DNA of 64,000 nt from Deinococcota bacterium. Its GTDB lineage: Bacteria; Deinococcota; Deinococci; Deinococcales; Trueperaceae. Within the stretch, counting starts at the first letter, position 1. Every line of letters starts with the position of its first letter. The position numbers and the translations under genes are program-made. The stretch is taken from NCBI GenBank assembly GCA_963170125.1, contig CAUJFI010000018.1:42847-106846 (forward strand). The letters run 5' to 3'. Positions 31,658 to 39,697 of this stretch are shown piece after piece. The notes beneath the pieces are model-generated. The model ran no database searches. It saw only the letters and a program-made list of their open reading frames with translations, and was not told the origin of the DNA.

Positions 31658-32362
31658 ATGGCGAAGACATCTACGACGAGGAGCGCGCGGCCGCCTTGGG
31701 GGCGGAAGCTCGCGGCCCGTAGAACAGAGCTCGGCTTGAGCCTCGGCGCGATCGAAGCGGCCACGGACGGCGTCGTCTACACCCAATTGCTCTACCGCCT
31801 CGAGAACGGCCGCATGAATCCGCAGAACCTCAAGGCGCACCAGCTGTCGGCTCTCTTATCTGTACTAGAGTGGTCCCACAACGACTGGGATGCACTGCTG
31901 GGAAGGCCCACGTTCTCCGTCCCAGACGACGACTCTCTGGGCTCGTTCGATCCCGCCTTCGGCCCAGTCGAGATTCCAGGGGGCCTGGTAATGGTGGCAA
32001 TCGTGGGGAGCGTCAACGGCGGCCGCCCCTCCAGCTATGGTCTACCCGTCCGGAAGGACTTCGTTCGCGGCGGCAACACCCGAGCCTACGAAGTCTTCGG
32101 TGACAGCATGACCGCAGCCGACGGCAGCGGCATCCACGACGGCGACTGGGTTCTAGTCGACACCAGCCTCACCAACCCTGTGAACGGCAAGGTCTTCTTG
32201 CTCGAGATAATCGGCGACGGCATGACCGTAAAGCGTCTCCGCCAAATCGGCAACGACTGGGTATTCATGAGCGATAACCCACGCGGCGAATCCTGGACTC
32301 AAGACCAGGTCCGCATCGTCGGAGAGGTCTACGGCCGCGTTGATTATGAGGCAATTCATTAG
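31658..32362 (+). CDS. CI/LexA-like phage repressor with S24 self-cleavage domain
   Basis: A 234-aa protein. An N-terminal lambda-repressor-like HTH spans about residues 14-70 (LAARRTELGLSLGAIEAATD...YRLENG). The C-terminal S24 domain has the catalytic serine in FGDSM (Ser150) and the lysine in MTVKRL (Lys192). The usual cleavage site (Ala-Gly) is replaced by GSVNGG near residues 117-122. An upstream in-frame ATG at 31601 would add 19 residues. It should hold lysogeny and be inactivated by RecA-stimulated cleavage. The divergent early promoter beside it is its likely target. Confidence 0.85.
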   Translation: MAKTSTTRSARPPWGRKLAARRTELGLSLGAIEAATDGVVYTQLLYRLENGRMNPQNLKAHQLSALLSVLEWSHNDWDALLGRPTFSVPDDDSLGSFDPAFGPVEIPGGLVMVAIVGSVNGGRPSSYGLPVRKDFVRGGNTRAYEVFGDSMTAADGSGIHDGDWVLVDTSLTNPVNGKVFLLEIIGDGMTVKRLRQIGNDWVFMSDNPRGESWTQDQVRIVGEVYGRVDYEAIH

Positions 32363-32386
32363 GCCTAGAGACCGAAAGGGGGAAGG

Positions 32387-32923
32387 ATGAACAAGAGGCT
32401 TGTCGGCGTCCTGATCGCATTTGTCCTCGCGACCATAGTCAACGCCAGGACCATATTCACCCCAGACGGAACGCTGCTATACCGGTCAACGGGGGATACC
32501 TTCACGAGCGTTGCTGCGGCAATGCGGGAGCACTTCCCGGGCATGCCCTACCATTCACACATCGCCTTTGACTCGGAAGTAGACGGTTCGGTCACCTTCA
32601 AGCTGTTGACCAATGAGCCCCTTCTCATCTTCATAGAAGATGCACGTCCCACCGAGGAGCAGCGACTCGATATCCATGAACTCATCGAGTCGTTCGATTA
32701 TGAGGACTACCTCTATGGATGGGAACTGGCTTTCGATCTCAAGATGTATGGAATCGAACTCGGCCTCGGTGACCTTTACGTCCTGAGCGCCCTCGGCCCC
32801 CCAAGCTCCTACGCGGAACGCACATCGGCGGCCGGAAGCCTCAGCCTCATCAGCTACCGGCAATACGGCCTTGTGCTGACGTTCCTTAACGGGCGCCTGA
32901 CCGAAGTGCTCGAGGTCCGGTAG
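32387..32923 (+). CDS. Secreted protein of unknown function between repressor and integrase
   Basis: A 178-aa protein after a clear GGGGGAAGG ribosome site. Residues 1-20 form a signal peptide (MNKRLVGVLIAFVLATIVNA). The mature part is acidic, rich in aromatic residues and without cysteines. Base composition is visibly less GC-rich than the neighbours. No domain is recognised. Position between repressor and integrase, genes active in lysogeny, suggests a lysogenic-conversion function. Confidence 0.65.
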   Translation: MNKRLVGVLIAFVLATIVNARTIFTPDGTLLYRSTGDTFTSVAAAMREHFPGMPYHSHIAFDSEVDGSVTFKLLTNEPLLIFIEDARPTEEQRLDIHELIESFDYEDYLYGWELAFDLKMYGIELGLGDLYVLSALGPPSSYAERTSAAGSLSLISYRQYGLVLTFLNGRLTEVLEVR

Positions 32924-32925
32924 CC

Positions 32926-34317
32926 ATGCCTCGTAAGCGCTCGCGGCGTTCGCCTGGTGAAGGCAGTGTTGTGTTCCGGAAGGACACCGGGAAGTACCAG
33001 GGCGCCGTTGTGGTTGGCGTAACCGCTCGTGGAAACCCCCGGCGGATCAAGAAGAGCTTCCTCACGAAGGCCGAGGCGGTCGCTTGGGTGAACGACCGCA
33101 TCGCCGAGCTGCATCACGGCATGCAGCTCGACAGTAACGCTACGCTCTACGACGCGTATGACGCCTGGATGAGCAACGGCAAGACATTGGCCGGGTGGCA
33201 GTCGGCCACGATCGACTCGTACGAGCGCACCATAGAGCGCCTCGTCCTCCCCTACCTCGGGCACCTCCGCGTGCGAGACGTGACCGCGCCGGCCATTCGC
33301 ACACTACTAACCAACCTGGCCGAGGGAGCACCCGGTAGGAACCCGAACCGCCTCAGGCTCAGAACCGACCCAGAGAAGGCCAGTGAGCCTCCCCGCGCGC
33401 AGGGCCCGGCCGGCATAAAGCGCGCGCACTCTTACCTCTCGCTCGTCCTGAACGACGCAGTGCGCATGAGCCTCATCCCGGCGAACCCTGCGCGCCAGGT
33501 CACGCCACCCACGCCACCCGAGCCGCTGGTGCAACGCTGGTCTGAGGAGGAGATGGCGAGCGTCGTGCGCCGCGCGCTTGAACGCGACGACCAAGTGAGC
33601 CGCTATGTGCTCATCGGGTTAGGTACTGGCCTTCGCACCGAAGAGATCCTGGGCCTAACCTGGGCGTCCGTGGACCTCGACGAACGAATCCTGTTCGTTG
33701 AGCAGGTGGCCTCTAGCACCGGCCCGAAAGAGGTGCGGATGGGAGGCAAGACCGCAGCGGCGAAGCGGCCGCTCCCCTTCGACTCGGTCACGGCCGGCGC
33801 CCTCCAACGTCAACGCGAGTACGTGCTTCAGTTGCCAGCCATCCGTGAGGCCGAGAACGAGAAGCGCGCCATTGCAGGTAAGGAACCGCTGCCCTGGCAT
33901 GACTTGGACCTAGTGTTCTGCACGCGGTTCGGCACGCTGTGGGACCGCGGCACCTTGCGTCGACAGTTCAACGAGCTGCAAGACGAAGCGAACGTGAACA
34001 GGATCCGCTTGTACGCCACTCGGTCCACGCACGGCTCTACACTGGCGGACGCGGGCGTGAACCTGCACGCCCTGGCAGAGCGCCTCGGGCACACTGACCC
34101 GCGCTTCACGGCCAAGAAGTACCTGCGTGGATCCAGCGCGGCGCACAGGAGCGTGGCAGACAAGATCGGGCGGATTCTCGAGGCGGCAGGCCGGGGCAGC
34201 TCCGGGGCAAACGGTAGCCCTATACCCCTAGCGGCAGCACCTGACACGGCCTCATCGGGCGGTGGTCATGAGGTGGAAATGCCGCCACAAAGCCACTTGG
34301 AGCCACAAGGCGCCTAA
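32926..34317 (+). CDS. int: Phage tyrosine integrase
   Basis: A 463-aa protein. A basic arm-binding-like N-terminus (GEGSVVFRKDTGKYQGAVVV) is followed by a core-binding domain (about 70-195) and the catalytic domain. Catalytic residues are Arg237 (GTGLRTEE), Lys280, Arg366 (YATRSTHG), His389 (LGHT) and the nucleophile Tyr399 (KKYLRG). The position usually held by His in HxxR is Tyr363, a variant seen in other phage integrases. It starts 2 bp after the preceding stop and ends 21 bp before the tRNA-like attachment site. Confidence 0.93.
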   Translation: MPRKRSRRSPGEGSVVFRKDTGKYQGAVVVGVTARGNPRRIKKSFLTKAEAVAWVNDRIAELHHGMQLDSNATLYDAYDAWMSNGKTLAGWQSATIDSYERTIERLVLPYLGHLRVRDVTAPAIRTLLTNLAEGAPGRNPNRLRLRTDPEKASEPPRAQGPAGIKRAHSYLSLVLNDAVRMSLIPANPARQVTPPTPPEPLVQRWSEEEMASVVRRALERDDQVSRYVLIGLGTGLRTEEILGLTWASVDLDERILFVEQVASSTGPKEVRMGGKTAAAKRPLPFDSVTAGALQRQREYVLQLPAIREAENEKRAIAGKEPLPWHDLDLVFCTRFGTLWDRGTLRRQFNELQDEANVNRIRLYATRSTHGSTLADAGVNLHALAERLGHTDPRFTAKKYLRGSSAAHRSVADKIGRILEAAGRGSSGANGSPIPLAAAPDTASSGGGHEVEMPPQSHLEPQGA

Positions 34318-34338
34318 TCGCGCATGGTCACGGACCAG

Positions 34339-34385
<47 letters not shown>

Positions 34386-34553
34386 GGCAAACGTGCTGGG
34401 AACGGCGCTTCTTGACGAGGCGCCGTTCAGCGTTGCTGGCCCGGGTAGCAGGTCGGTGGCAGAGGGTGCCGTGAGCGCCGGCCTCACCCGGCCGGGCCCT
34501 GTGCGTATCCTTCCGTGAGGCTCACGGACGGGCCACGACGGGAGACGATCACC

Positions 34554-34883
34554 ATGCCCAAGTACTTGTTCTCGGTCCTTCACGATTCTGACGGCATGGC
34601 CACCGCCGAGGAGATGGCCGCGATCGACACCTTCAACGAACGGATCCAGGCCGATGGCCACCGGCTCTTCGCCTGCGGCCTGGCCGCGCCGGCCACGGCG
34701 ACCGTAGTCGATGGCCGCGGTCGCGAGGCGGTGCTCACCGCCGGATCGTTCACGGGGTCCGAGGAGCACGTCGTGGGGTTCTGGATCATCCAGGCTCCAG
34801 ACCGGGACGCGGCGCTCCGGCTGGCTACCGAGGCGTCGAGGTGCTGTAACAGGCGGATCGAGCTCAGGGCCCTGTTCGACTGA
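34554..34883 (+). CDS. YCII-related (DGPF) domain protein
   Basis: A 109-aa protein starting at ATG 34554 after GGGAGACGATCACC. MPKYLFSVLHDSDGMATAEE opens a ferredoxin-like fold, with DTFNERIQADGHRLFACGLA, a FTGSEEHVVGFWIIQAPDRD turn and a terminal ALRLATEAS helix as in the YCII/DGPF family. Members are often linked to sigma factors, but none is seen here. This is the first host gene after the attachment site. Confidence 0.75.
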   Translation: MPKYLFSVLHDSDGMATAEEMAAIDTFNERIQADGHRLFACGLAAPATATVVDGRGREAVLTAGSFTGSEEHVVGFWIIQAPDRDAALRLATEASRCCNRRIELRALFD

Positions 34884-35002
34884 CCGGCGGCCGGGCGACG
34901 ACGCAGCAGGCGGCCGCTCGTCAGCGCTCGGGCACGAGATGTGAGTAAGCCCACAGGTCTGGCCCTTCCCGAGTGTGTCGCCAGGCTGTTACACTCTCTC
35001 TC

Positions 35003-35026
35003 GGCCCACGACCCCCCGCGTGGGCC
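35003..35026 (+). terminator. Terminator after the YCII-like gene
   Basis: GGCCCACG/CGTGGGCC with an 8-nt loop, followed by ACTTTTC. It lies 120 bp after the stop of the YCII-like gene and in the right direction to end it. Confidence 0.6.
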
Positions 35027-35032
35027 ACTTTT

Positions 35033-35050
35033 CATAGGTATGCACCTATG
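35033..35050. repeat. Perfect 18-bp inverted repeat
   Basis: CATAGGT-ATGC-ACCTATG is a perfect 7-bp inverted repeat in the gap 34884-35146 between two convergent genes. It has no U-run on either strand. It could be a protein-binding site, but it is 97 bp downstream of the metal-transporter gene rather than at a promoter. Confidence 0.5.
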
Positions 35051-35146
35051 AGAATCCCGCTACCCAGGCGAGTTCTGAGGTTCCTACCCCAACAGCTTAC
35101 CGGACACTGCGCGAGTCGGCCCATGCCGAGAGACTCGGCGACGCGG

Positions 35147-35971
35147 TCAGCCGAGGGCGACGTCCAGCACCAGCATGACCAGGGCGCCCAGCATGGTGCC
35201 GAGCGTCGCAACGCGCTCGTGCCCGTTCCCGTGCGTCTCCGGCACGATCTCGTCGAGGATCACGAACAACATGGCGCCCGCGGCGAAACCCATGGCGTAA
35301 GGCAGGATGGGCGCCGCGACATGCACCAGCCAGGCGCCTATCACGGCCAACGGGACCTCGACCACCCCCGCCCTGATCCCCGTGAACGCGGCGTACCAGA
35401 GGCTGCCCATCCCAGCGTTGCGCGCCGCGACGGCCACCGCGAGGCCCTCCGGCACGTTCTGGATGCCGATGGCCAACATGAGCGCGATGGCGTCGTTCAG
35501 GTTGCCGCTGCCGAAGCCGACGCCGACGGCGAGGCCCTCCGGCATGTTGTGGAGGGTGATGGCGACGATGAAGAGGAGCACGCCCGAGAGGCCGCTGCGC
35601 CGGCGCGCGTCCGCGCCGGACTCCTGCGCGGCGTCGGCCCGCGACCGGCCCGTCACGAGCACGTGGATGTGTGGCACCCACGCGTCGGCGCGGTCGAGCA
35701 TGATGACGCCGAGGACCATGCCTATGACGACGGGGAGCAAGCCGCCGACCTCGATGCCGGGCAGGATGAGGCTCGTGAAGCTCGCGGTGAGCATCACGCC
35801 GGCCGCGAACCCGAGCGCCGCGTCGAGCGAGCGCCGCGTGGGGTTGCGCCACACGAGAACCGCCAGTGCGCCGAGCAGATTGAAGGAGGTGATGATCAGC
35901 CCACCCCAGAAACCCTGCCAGACGGGGTGTGGCCCGATCACCTTCGCGAAGAGGTCGACTAACCCATCCAT
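35147..35971 (-). CDS. ZIP-family metal (zinc/iron) permease
   Basis: A 274-aa protein with about eight membrane segments. The two metal-site helices carry ITLHNMPEGLAVGVGFGSG and IGIQNVPEGLAVAVAARNAG, the GufA-type ZIP signature where His, Asn and Glu coordinate metal. A histidine-containing loop and a charged loop (about residues 105-135) sit between. The start at ATG 35971 is supported by a TAAACT -10 only 7 nt upstream. The longer frame is shadow-like. It imports divalent metal into the cytoplasm. Confidence 0.9.
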   Translation of the reverse strand: MDGLVDLFAKVIGPHPVWQGFWGGLIITSFNLLGALAVLVWRNPTRRSLDAALGFAAGVMLTASFTSLILPGIEVGGLLPVVIGMVLGVIMLDRADAWVPHIHVLVTGRSRADAAQESGADARRRSGLSGVLLFIVAITLHNMPEGLAVGVGFGSGNLNDAIALMLAIGIQNVPEGLAVAVAARNAGMGSLWYAAFTGIRAGVVEVPLAVIGAWLVHVAAPILPYAMGFAAGAMLFVILDEIVPETHGNGHERVATLGTMLGALVMLVLDVALG

Positions 35972-35978
35972 CGGCGCC

Positions 35979-35984
35979 AGTTTA
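35979..35984 (-). promoter_or_regulatory. -10 element of a leaderless promoter for the ZIP gene
   Basis: TAAACT on the minus strand, 7 nt before the ATG at 35971, no ribosome site between. It matches the same arrangement seen before at least seven other genes in the window. Confidence 0.55.
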
Positions 35985-36072
35985 TGTTCCCGCCGACCGG
36001 GGAGGGGCCGAGAACCGGCGGACAACGGACTTCGCACACTCTCCGGCCCCAGGATCGGACCATGATGTGGCC

Positions 36073-37080
36073 ATGCCCCACCATCCGACCCGCGACGTCG
36101 CAAGGACCGCGATCGCTACCGCACTGCTCCTGACGGCCTTCTGCGGCTGCGCGGAGAGCAGGTCGCAGACTCCTCCCCCGCCAGGTCGTGGGCCGGACCT
36201 CGCCGGCTGCCCCCTGCTGCCTGCCGACGACATCTGGAACGCCCCCGTCGACGGGCTACCGGTCCTGCCACGGACGAGCGACTACGTGGCGTCCATCGGC
36301 GCGGGCCTGCCCGTGCGCGCCGACTTCGGGTCGGGGCTCTGGGAGGGCGCGCCGATCGGCATCCCGTTCACCACCGTCGCAGCCGGCCAACCGACGGTGA
36401 CCGTGAGCTTCCAGTACGCGGACGAGTCGGACCGCGTGCCGTACCCCCTCCCGCGCGACGCGCCCGTGGAGGGCGCGCCGATCGGTGGCGTGGCGCCAGG
36501 CGGCGACCGGCACGTGCTCGTCGTGGACGTCTCGAGCTGCGTCCTGTACGAGCTGTTCGACGCCGAGCTGCAGAGGGACGGGAGCTGGACCGCCGGCTCC
36601 GGCGCCGTCTTCGACCTGCAAAGCAGCGCCCTCAGACCGGACGGTTGGACGTCGGCCGACGCCGCCGGCCTCCCGATCCTCCCCGGCCTCGTGCGCTACG
36701 ACGAGGTGGCGGCGGGCGAGATCGCCCATGCCATCCGGTTCACGGCGCCGCGTACGCGCGACGCCCACGTGTGGCCCGCGCGCCGCGACGCCTCCAACCG
36801 TAGCGACCCCGCGCTGCCGCCCATGGGTCAACGCTTCCGCCTGCGCGCTGACTTCGACGCGAGCGGGATGGCGCCGGAGGTGCAGGTCATCGTGAGGGCC
36901 ATGCAGCGCTACGGCCTCGTTCTCGCGGACAACGGCTCGAGCTGGTTCCTCTCAGGCGCGCCGGACGAGCGCTGGGACAACGAGGTGCTGCGGCAACTCA
37001 TGCTCATCGAGGGGAGCGACTTCGAGGCGGTTGACGTCTCCAGCCTCATGGTCGACCCCGACTCCGGGCAGGCCAGGTGA
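36073..37080 (+). CDS. Conserved lipoprotein of unknown function
   Basis: A 335-aa protein. A signal peptide ends in a lipobox-like LLLTAFCGCAE, so the mature protein is probably lipid-anchored. The body contains DIWNAPVDGLPVLPRTSDYV, GDRHVLVVDVSSCVLYELFD, then TSADAAGLPILPGLVRYDEV and later LADNGSSWFLSG. This block order is shared by a secreted bacterial family I recognise only as uncharacterised. The start has CATGAT 6 nt upstream, a possible leaderless -10. The downstream sugar kinase begins 5 bp after its stop. Confidence 0.7.
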   Translation: MPHHPTRDVARTAIATALLLTAFCGCAESRSQTPPPPGRGPDLAGCPLLPADDIWNAPVDGLPVLPRTSDYVASIGAGLPVRADFGSGLWEGAPIGIPFTTVAAGQPTVTVSFQYADESDRVPYPLPRDAPVEGAPIGGVAPGGDRHVLVVDVSSCVLYELFDAELQRDGSWTAGSGAVFDLQSSALRPDGWTSADAAGLPILPGLVRYDEVAAGEIAHAIRFTAPRTRDAHVWPARRDASNRSDPALPPMGQRFRLRADFDASGMAPEVQVIVRAMQRYGLVLADNGSSWFLSGAPDERWDNEVLRQLMLIEGSDFEAVDVSSLMVDPDSGQAR

Positions 37081-37084
37081 GGGC

Positions 37085-37996
37085 GTGCGCTTCGTCTGCG
37101 TGACGCCTAACGCCGCCGTCGACCGCATCCTGCACTTGAGCCAGCCGCGCGCGCCGCACGGCCTGAACCGCGTGGCGCGCGCGATCGAGTCGGCGGGCGG
37201 CAAGGGGATGAACGTCGCCCGCGTGCTTCGCGCGCTGGGGGCCGACGTGAGCGTGGCGGGGTTCCTCGCCGGCCTCAACGCCGCGCGGTTCGAGGCGCTC
37301 CTCGAGCGCGACGGCCTGGACGGACCGTTCGTGCGGGTGACCGGTGAGACGCGCGAGTGCCAGATCGTGGTGGACGGCCACGGTCAGCCGATGGAGATCA
37401 ACGACCCGGGGCCCTTGGCCGAGGCCAGCGATTGGGAGCGGCTCGCCGCCGGGCTGCCGGAGGGGCGCCTCGTCATCTCGGGAAGCCTGCCGCCGGGCCT
37501 GTCTCCCGAGGAGTTCGGGCGGTTCCTCACCGTGGTCGCCGAGCGGCGGGGCGAGAAGCCGGTAGTCGACACGAGCGGACCGTTCCTCGTCGCGGCGGTC
37601 GCCGCGGGCGTCGCCCTCGTCAAGCCGAACGAGCACGAGATCGGGCTCCTGAGCCCGGGAACCGCCGACCCGATCGCCGCGGCCCACGAGGCCTACGCGC
37701 GCACGGGCGTCCCGGTCCTGCTAACGCTCGGGGCGGCGGGCGCCGCGTACGTCGGTGCGGAGGGCGCCTTCGTGCCGGCGCCTGCCGTCGATGCCGTCAA
37801 CCCCGTCGCGTCAGGCGACTGCCTGCTGGCGGCCTTCCTCTGGGCCAGCGCCCAAGCGTGGCCGATGGCGGAGGCGCTGAGGCTGGGAGTGGCGGCGGGC
37901 GCCGCCAACGCGCGGCTCGGCGGCGGCGGGCGCCTGAGCCGCGAGGAGGTCTTCGGGCAGCTCCCGCGGGTGGCGCAGGCGAGCGTGCTCGGTTGA
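37085..37996 (+). CDS. PfkB-family sugar kinase (1-phosphofructokinase/tagatose-6-phosphate kinase type)
   Basis: A 303-aa protein starting at GTG 37085, after AGGTGAGG at the end of the previous gene. FVCVTPNAAVDRILHL and the GGKGMNVARVLRALG motif (family signature 1) mark a FruK/LacC-type kinase. Signature 2 is DAVNPVASGDCLLAAFLW, with the catalytic aspartate in SGD. The usual NPVGAGD has an Ala instead of the first Gly. KPNEHE is also typical. It phosphorylates a phosphosugar with ATP. There is no transporter beside it to identify the substrate. Confidence 0.85.
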   Translation: MRFVCVTPNAAVDRILHLSQPRAPHGLNRVARAIESAGGKGMNVARVLRALGADVSVAGFLAGLNAARFEALLERDGLDGPFVRVTGETRECQIVVDGHGQPMEINDPGPLAEASDWERLAAGLPEGRLVISGSLPPGLSPEEFGRFLTVVAERRGEKPVVDTSGPFLVAAVAAGVALVKPNEHEIGLLSPGTADPIAAAHEAYARTGVPVLLTLGAAGAAYVGAEGAFVPAPAVDAVNPVASGDCLLAAFLWASAQAWPMAEALRLGVAAGAANARLGGGGRLSREEVFGQLPRVAQASVLG

Positions 37997-38120
37997 GGCG
38001 CGGGCGAAGCGCGGACCTACTCGGGCGGGGAGGCTAGGCGTGAACGACGTACCCCGAACTCCGCCGCGCTCGAACGGCTCCGTGACGGCCGCGCCTGGCT
38101 AGCCGGCGGAGATCACGAGC

Positions 38121-39182
38121 CTACTTCTTCAAGATGTCGTACGCCTCGCCGATCAGCTTGAACTGCTCCTCGGCGAGCCTGACCATGGCGCGCGGCATCT
38201 TCTTCGAGCGCATGGCGTCCGGGTGCACCGCGGCGCGCAGCTCCCGGTAACGCTGCTCGATCTCCAGCTTGGAGGCGCCCTCACGTACGTCCAGGACCGT
38301 CATGGCCTCCGCGACCGTGCGCGGACGAGCGGATCCGGGCGGCTGCCCCCGCGCCTGGGCCTCCGTACGCCCGGCGCGGTAGCCCGACTGGTAGGCTGCC
38401 TGCCGCTCCGCCCGCAGGCGCTCCTCGCTGGCGCCGAGGGCCGTGCGGTGGCCGTCGGCCATACCCCGCCCGTAGGCCTCGGAAGCGAGCTGCTGCGCCT
38501 CGCTCGCGCCGTCGGCGCGCCCCTGCACGTAGGCGGCGTTGGCGGCGGACGAGACGCGCGTCTGCACGTCCGCCTCGTTGAAGAGCCTCGTTGACTCGCG
38601 ACGTCCTTGTTGCAGTCCGGCGGCGAAACGGTCGTCGATGAGCTTCGTCAGGTACGCCCGCGTCAGCTCCGTCCGCCGTACCGAGTGGGACTTGGCCACC
38701 TCGTCAAGCTCCGCCGCCGCCGCGGCAATATGGGTCGCCACCGTGTCGGGAGCCGCCGAGAACCCGGGGTAGTCGCGGGGCGCCAGGGTAACGGCCAACC
38801 AGAGGCCGAGCCCGGCGCAGGCGACGGCGAGGAGCAGCCACGGCCACGATGGCAGCCCGGCCGCCCATCCGGACTGCGCGGGCAGCGCGCCCACAGCGCC
38901 CGCGAGCGCCACACCGGCGAGGAGCGCCCCTCCACCAAGGGTCGCCACGAGCACCCGTTCGCGCCTGCGCACGAAGCTCGTCACGCGCCGCCGCTCCGCC
39001 TCGGCCTGGTGCACCCAAGCGTGCCGGTAACCCAGCCGCACGCCGTCGCGGTAGAGGGCCTCGACGAGGAGGTCGGTCTGAGGAAGGTCCCGGACCGCCT
39101 GCGTGTCGCGCCGCGCCTCGCTGCCCCGCACAACGAGCCAGACGACGAGCACCGCGGCGACCACCGCGACCAGGAGGCCCAT
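38121..39182 (-). CDS. Membrane-anchored J-domain protein
   Basis: A 353-aa protein. Residues about 1-20 form one membrane segment, and two more follow at about 70-95 and 103-125. A long Ala/Arg-rich region with Tyr/Gly-containing segments such as QAAYQSGYRAGRTEAQARGQ leads to a C-terminal J domain (about 288-353) with the HPD tripeptide in LRAAVHPDAMRSKK. The J domain would recruit DnaK to membrane substrates. There is no zinc or Gly/Phe region, so it is type III. The start is taken as ATG 39182, which overlaps a small upstream frame by TGATG; GTG 39188 is possible. Confidence 0.8.
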   Translation of the reverse strand: MGLLVAVVAAVLVVWLVVRGSEARRDTQAVRDLPQTDLLVEALYRDGVRLGYRHAWVHQAEAERRRVTSFVRRRERVLVATLGGGALLAGVALAGAVGALPAQSGWAAGLPSWPWLLLAVACAGLGLWLAVTLAPRDYPGFSAAPDTVATHIAAAAAELDEVAKSHSVRRTELTRAYLTKLIDDRFAAGLQQGRRESTRLFNEADVQTRVSSAANAAYVQGRADGASEAQQLASEAYGRGMADGHRTALGASEERLRAERQAAYQSGYRAGRTEAQARGQPPGSARPRTVAEAMTVLDVREGASKLEIEQRYRELRAAVHPDAMRSKKMPRAMVRLAEEQFKLIGEAYDILKK

Positions 39183-39292
39183 CAGCACGCCCCCGGGACT
39201 CGGGCCGGCCTCGCGTCACCGGACGCCAGGTCGTCCACTAGCGCCTCGGTGTGGGGCGCGTACAGGTCCGCTTCGGTGGCGTCTCGGATCAT
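39182..39292 (-). CDS. Possible 36-residue upstream frame, GNAT N-terminus-like remnant
   Basis: ATG 39292 follows GGAGGCGAGACGC and the frame ends in a TGATG overlap with the J-domain gene. MIRDATEADL is the usual opening of GNAT acetyltransferases, but the rest, VDDLASGDARPARVPGAC, does not continue that fold. It may be a leader peptide, a decayed gene start or chance. Confidence 0.3.
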   Translation of the reverse strand: MIRDATEADLYAPHTEALVDDLASGDARPARVPGAC

Positions 39293-39312
39293 GCGTCTCG
39301 CCTCCAGCGACC

Positions 39313-39356
39313 CAAAAAACGGAACAGGACGTGCTCATTCGCGTGAGGCACGTCCT
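39313..39356 (-). terminator. Rho-independent terminator after tRNA-Lys
   Basis: A 9-bp perfect stem AGGACGTGC/GCACGTCCT, followed on the minus strand by GTTCCGTTTTTTGGG. It lies directly downstream of the tRNA gene. Confidence 0.85.
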
Positions 39357-39366
39357 ATCTTACGTT

Positions 39367-39442
39367 TGGTGGGTCGTGTAGGACTCGAACCTACAACCTA
39401 CTGATTAAGAGTCAGCTGCTCTACCGGTTGAGCTAACGACCC
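39367..39442 (-). tRNA. tRNA-Lys (anticodon CTT)
   Basis: The minus strand folds as a full tRNA: acceptor GGGTCGT/ACGACCC, D arm with GCTC...GAGC, anticodon stem CTGA.../TCAG with loop CTCTTAA giving anticodon CTT, T arm with GGTTCGAGTCC, discriminator A and an encoded CCA. Sequence and anticodon match bacterial tRNA-Lys. The total is 76 nt including CCA. Confidence 0.95.
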
Positions 39443-39566
39443 ACGGCGCGCACCGCGGCGCGAACGTCGTGAAGTGTACGCAATGAGGCCACGCACGGTC
39501 AACCGCCGGGGTCCAGCAGGGCCGCCCCGGCGCCATGAACCGCGGGGAGTCAGCTCGCTGGGTCGG

Positions 39567-39606
39567 TTGACAACGCCTGTTGCATGACCGTATGTTTGTA
39601 CAACAG
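39567..39606 (+). promoter_or_regulatory. Promoter of the binding-protein operon with an overlapping operator
   Basis: TTGACA (39567-39572), an 18-bp spacer and TATGTT (39591-39596) form a strong promoter. TATGTTTGTACAACAG (39591-39606) contains the palindrome TTGTACAA, and TGTTGCA occurs at 39578. Fifteen of its sixteen bases recur at the promoter of the AtuA-like operon. The RpiR regulator encoded between the two operons is the obvious candidate to bind there. Confidence 0.7.
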
Positions 39607-39697
39607 CACGTGTACGGCTCGAAGGCGCCCGACAAGGCACACCTTGGGGGCGGAGCAGCACTCCACTGCAAGCGATCGGTGGTCCAAGGAGGACGGC

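Noticed and set aside
36256..36831. 191-aa minus-strand frame inside the lipoprotein gene
   Set aside because: It lies opposite a conserved protein with visible signal peptide and family blocks. The His/Gly/Arg-rich composition marks a shadow.
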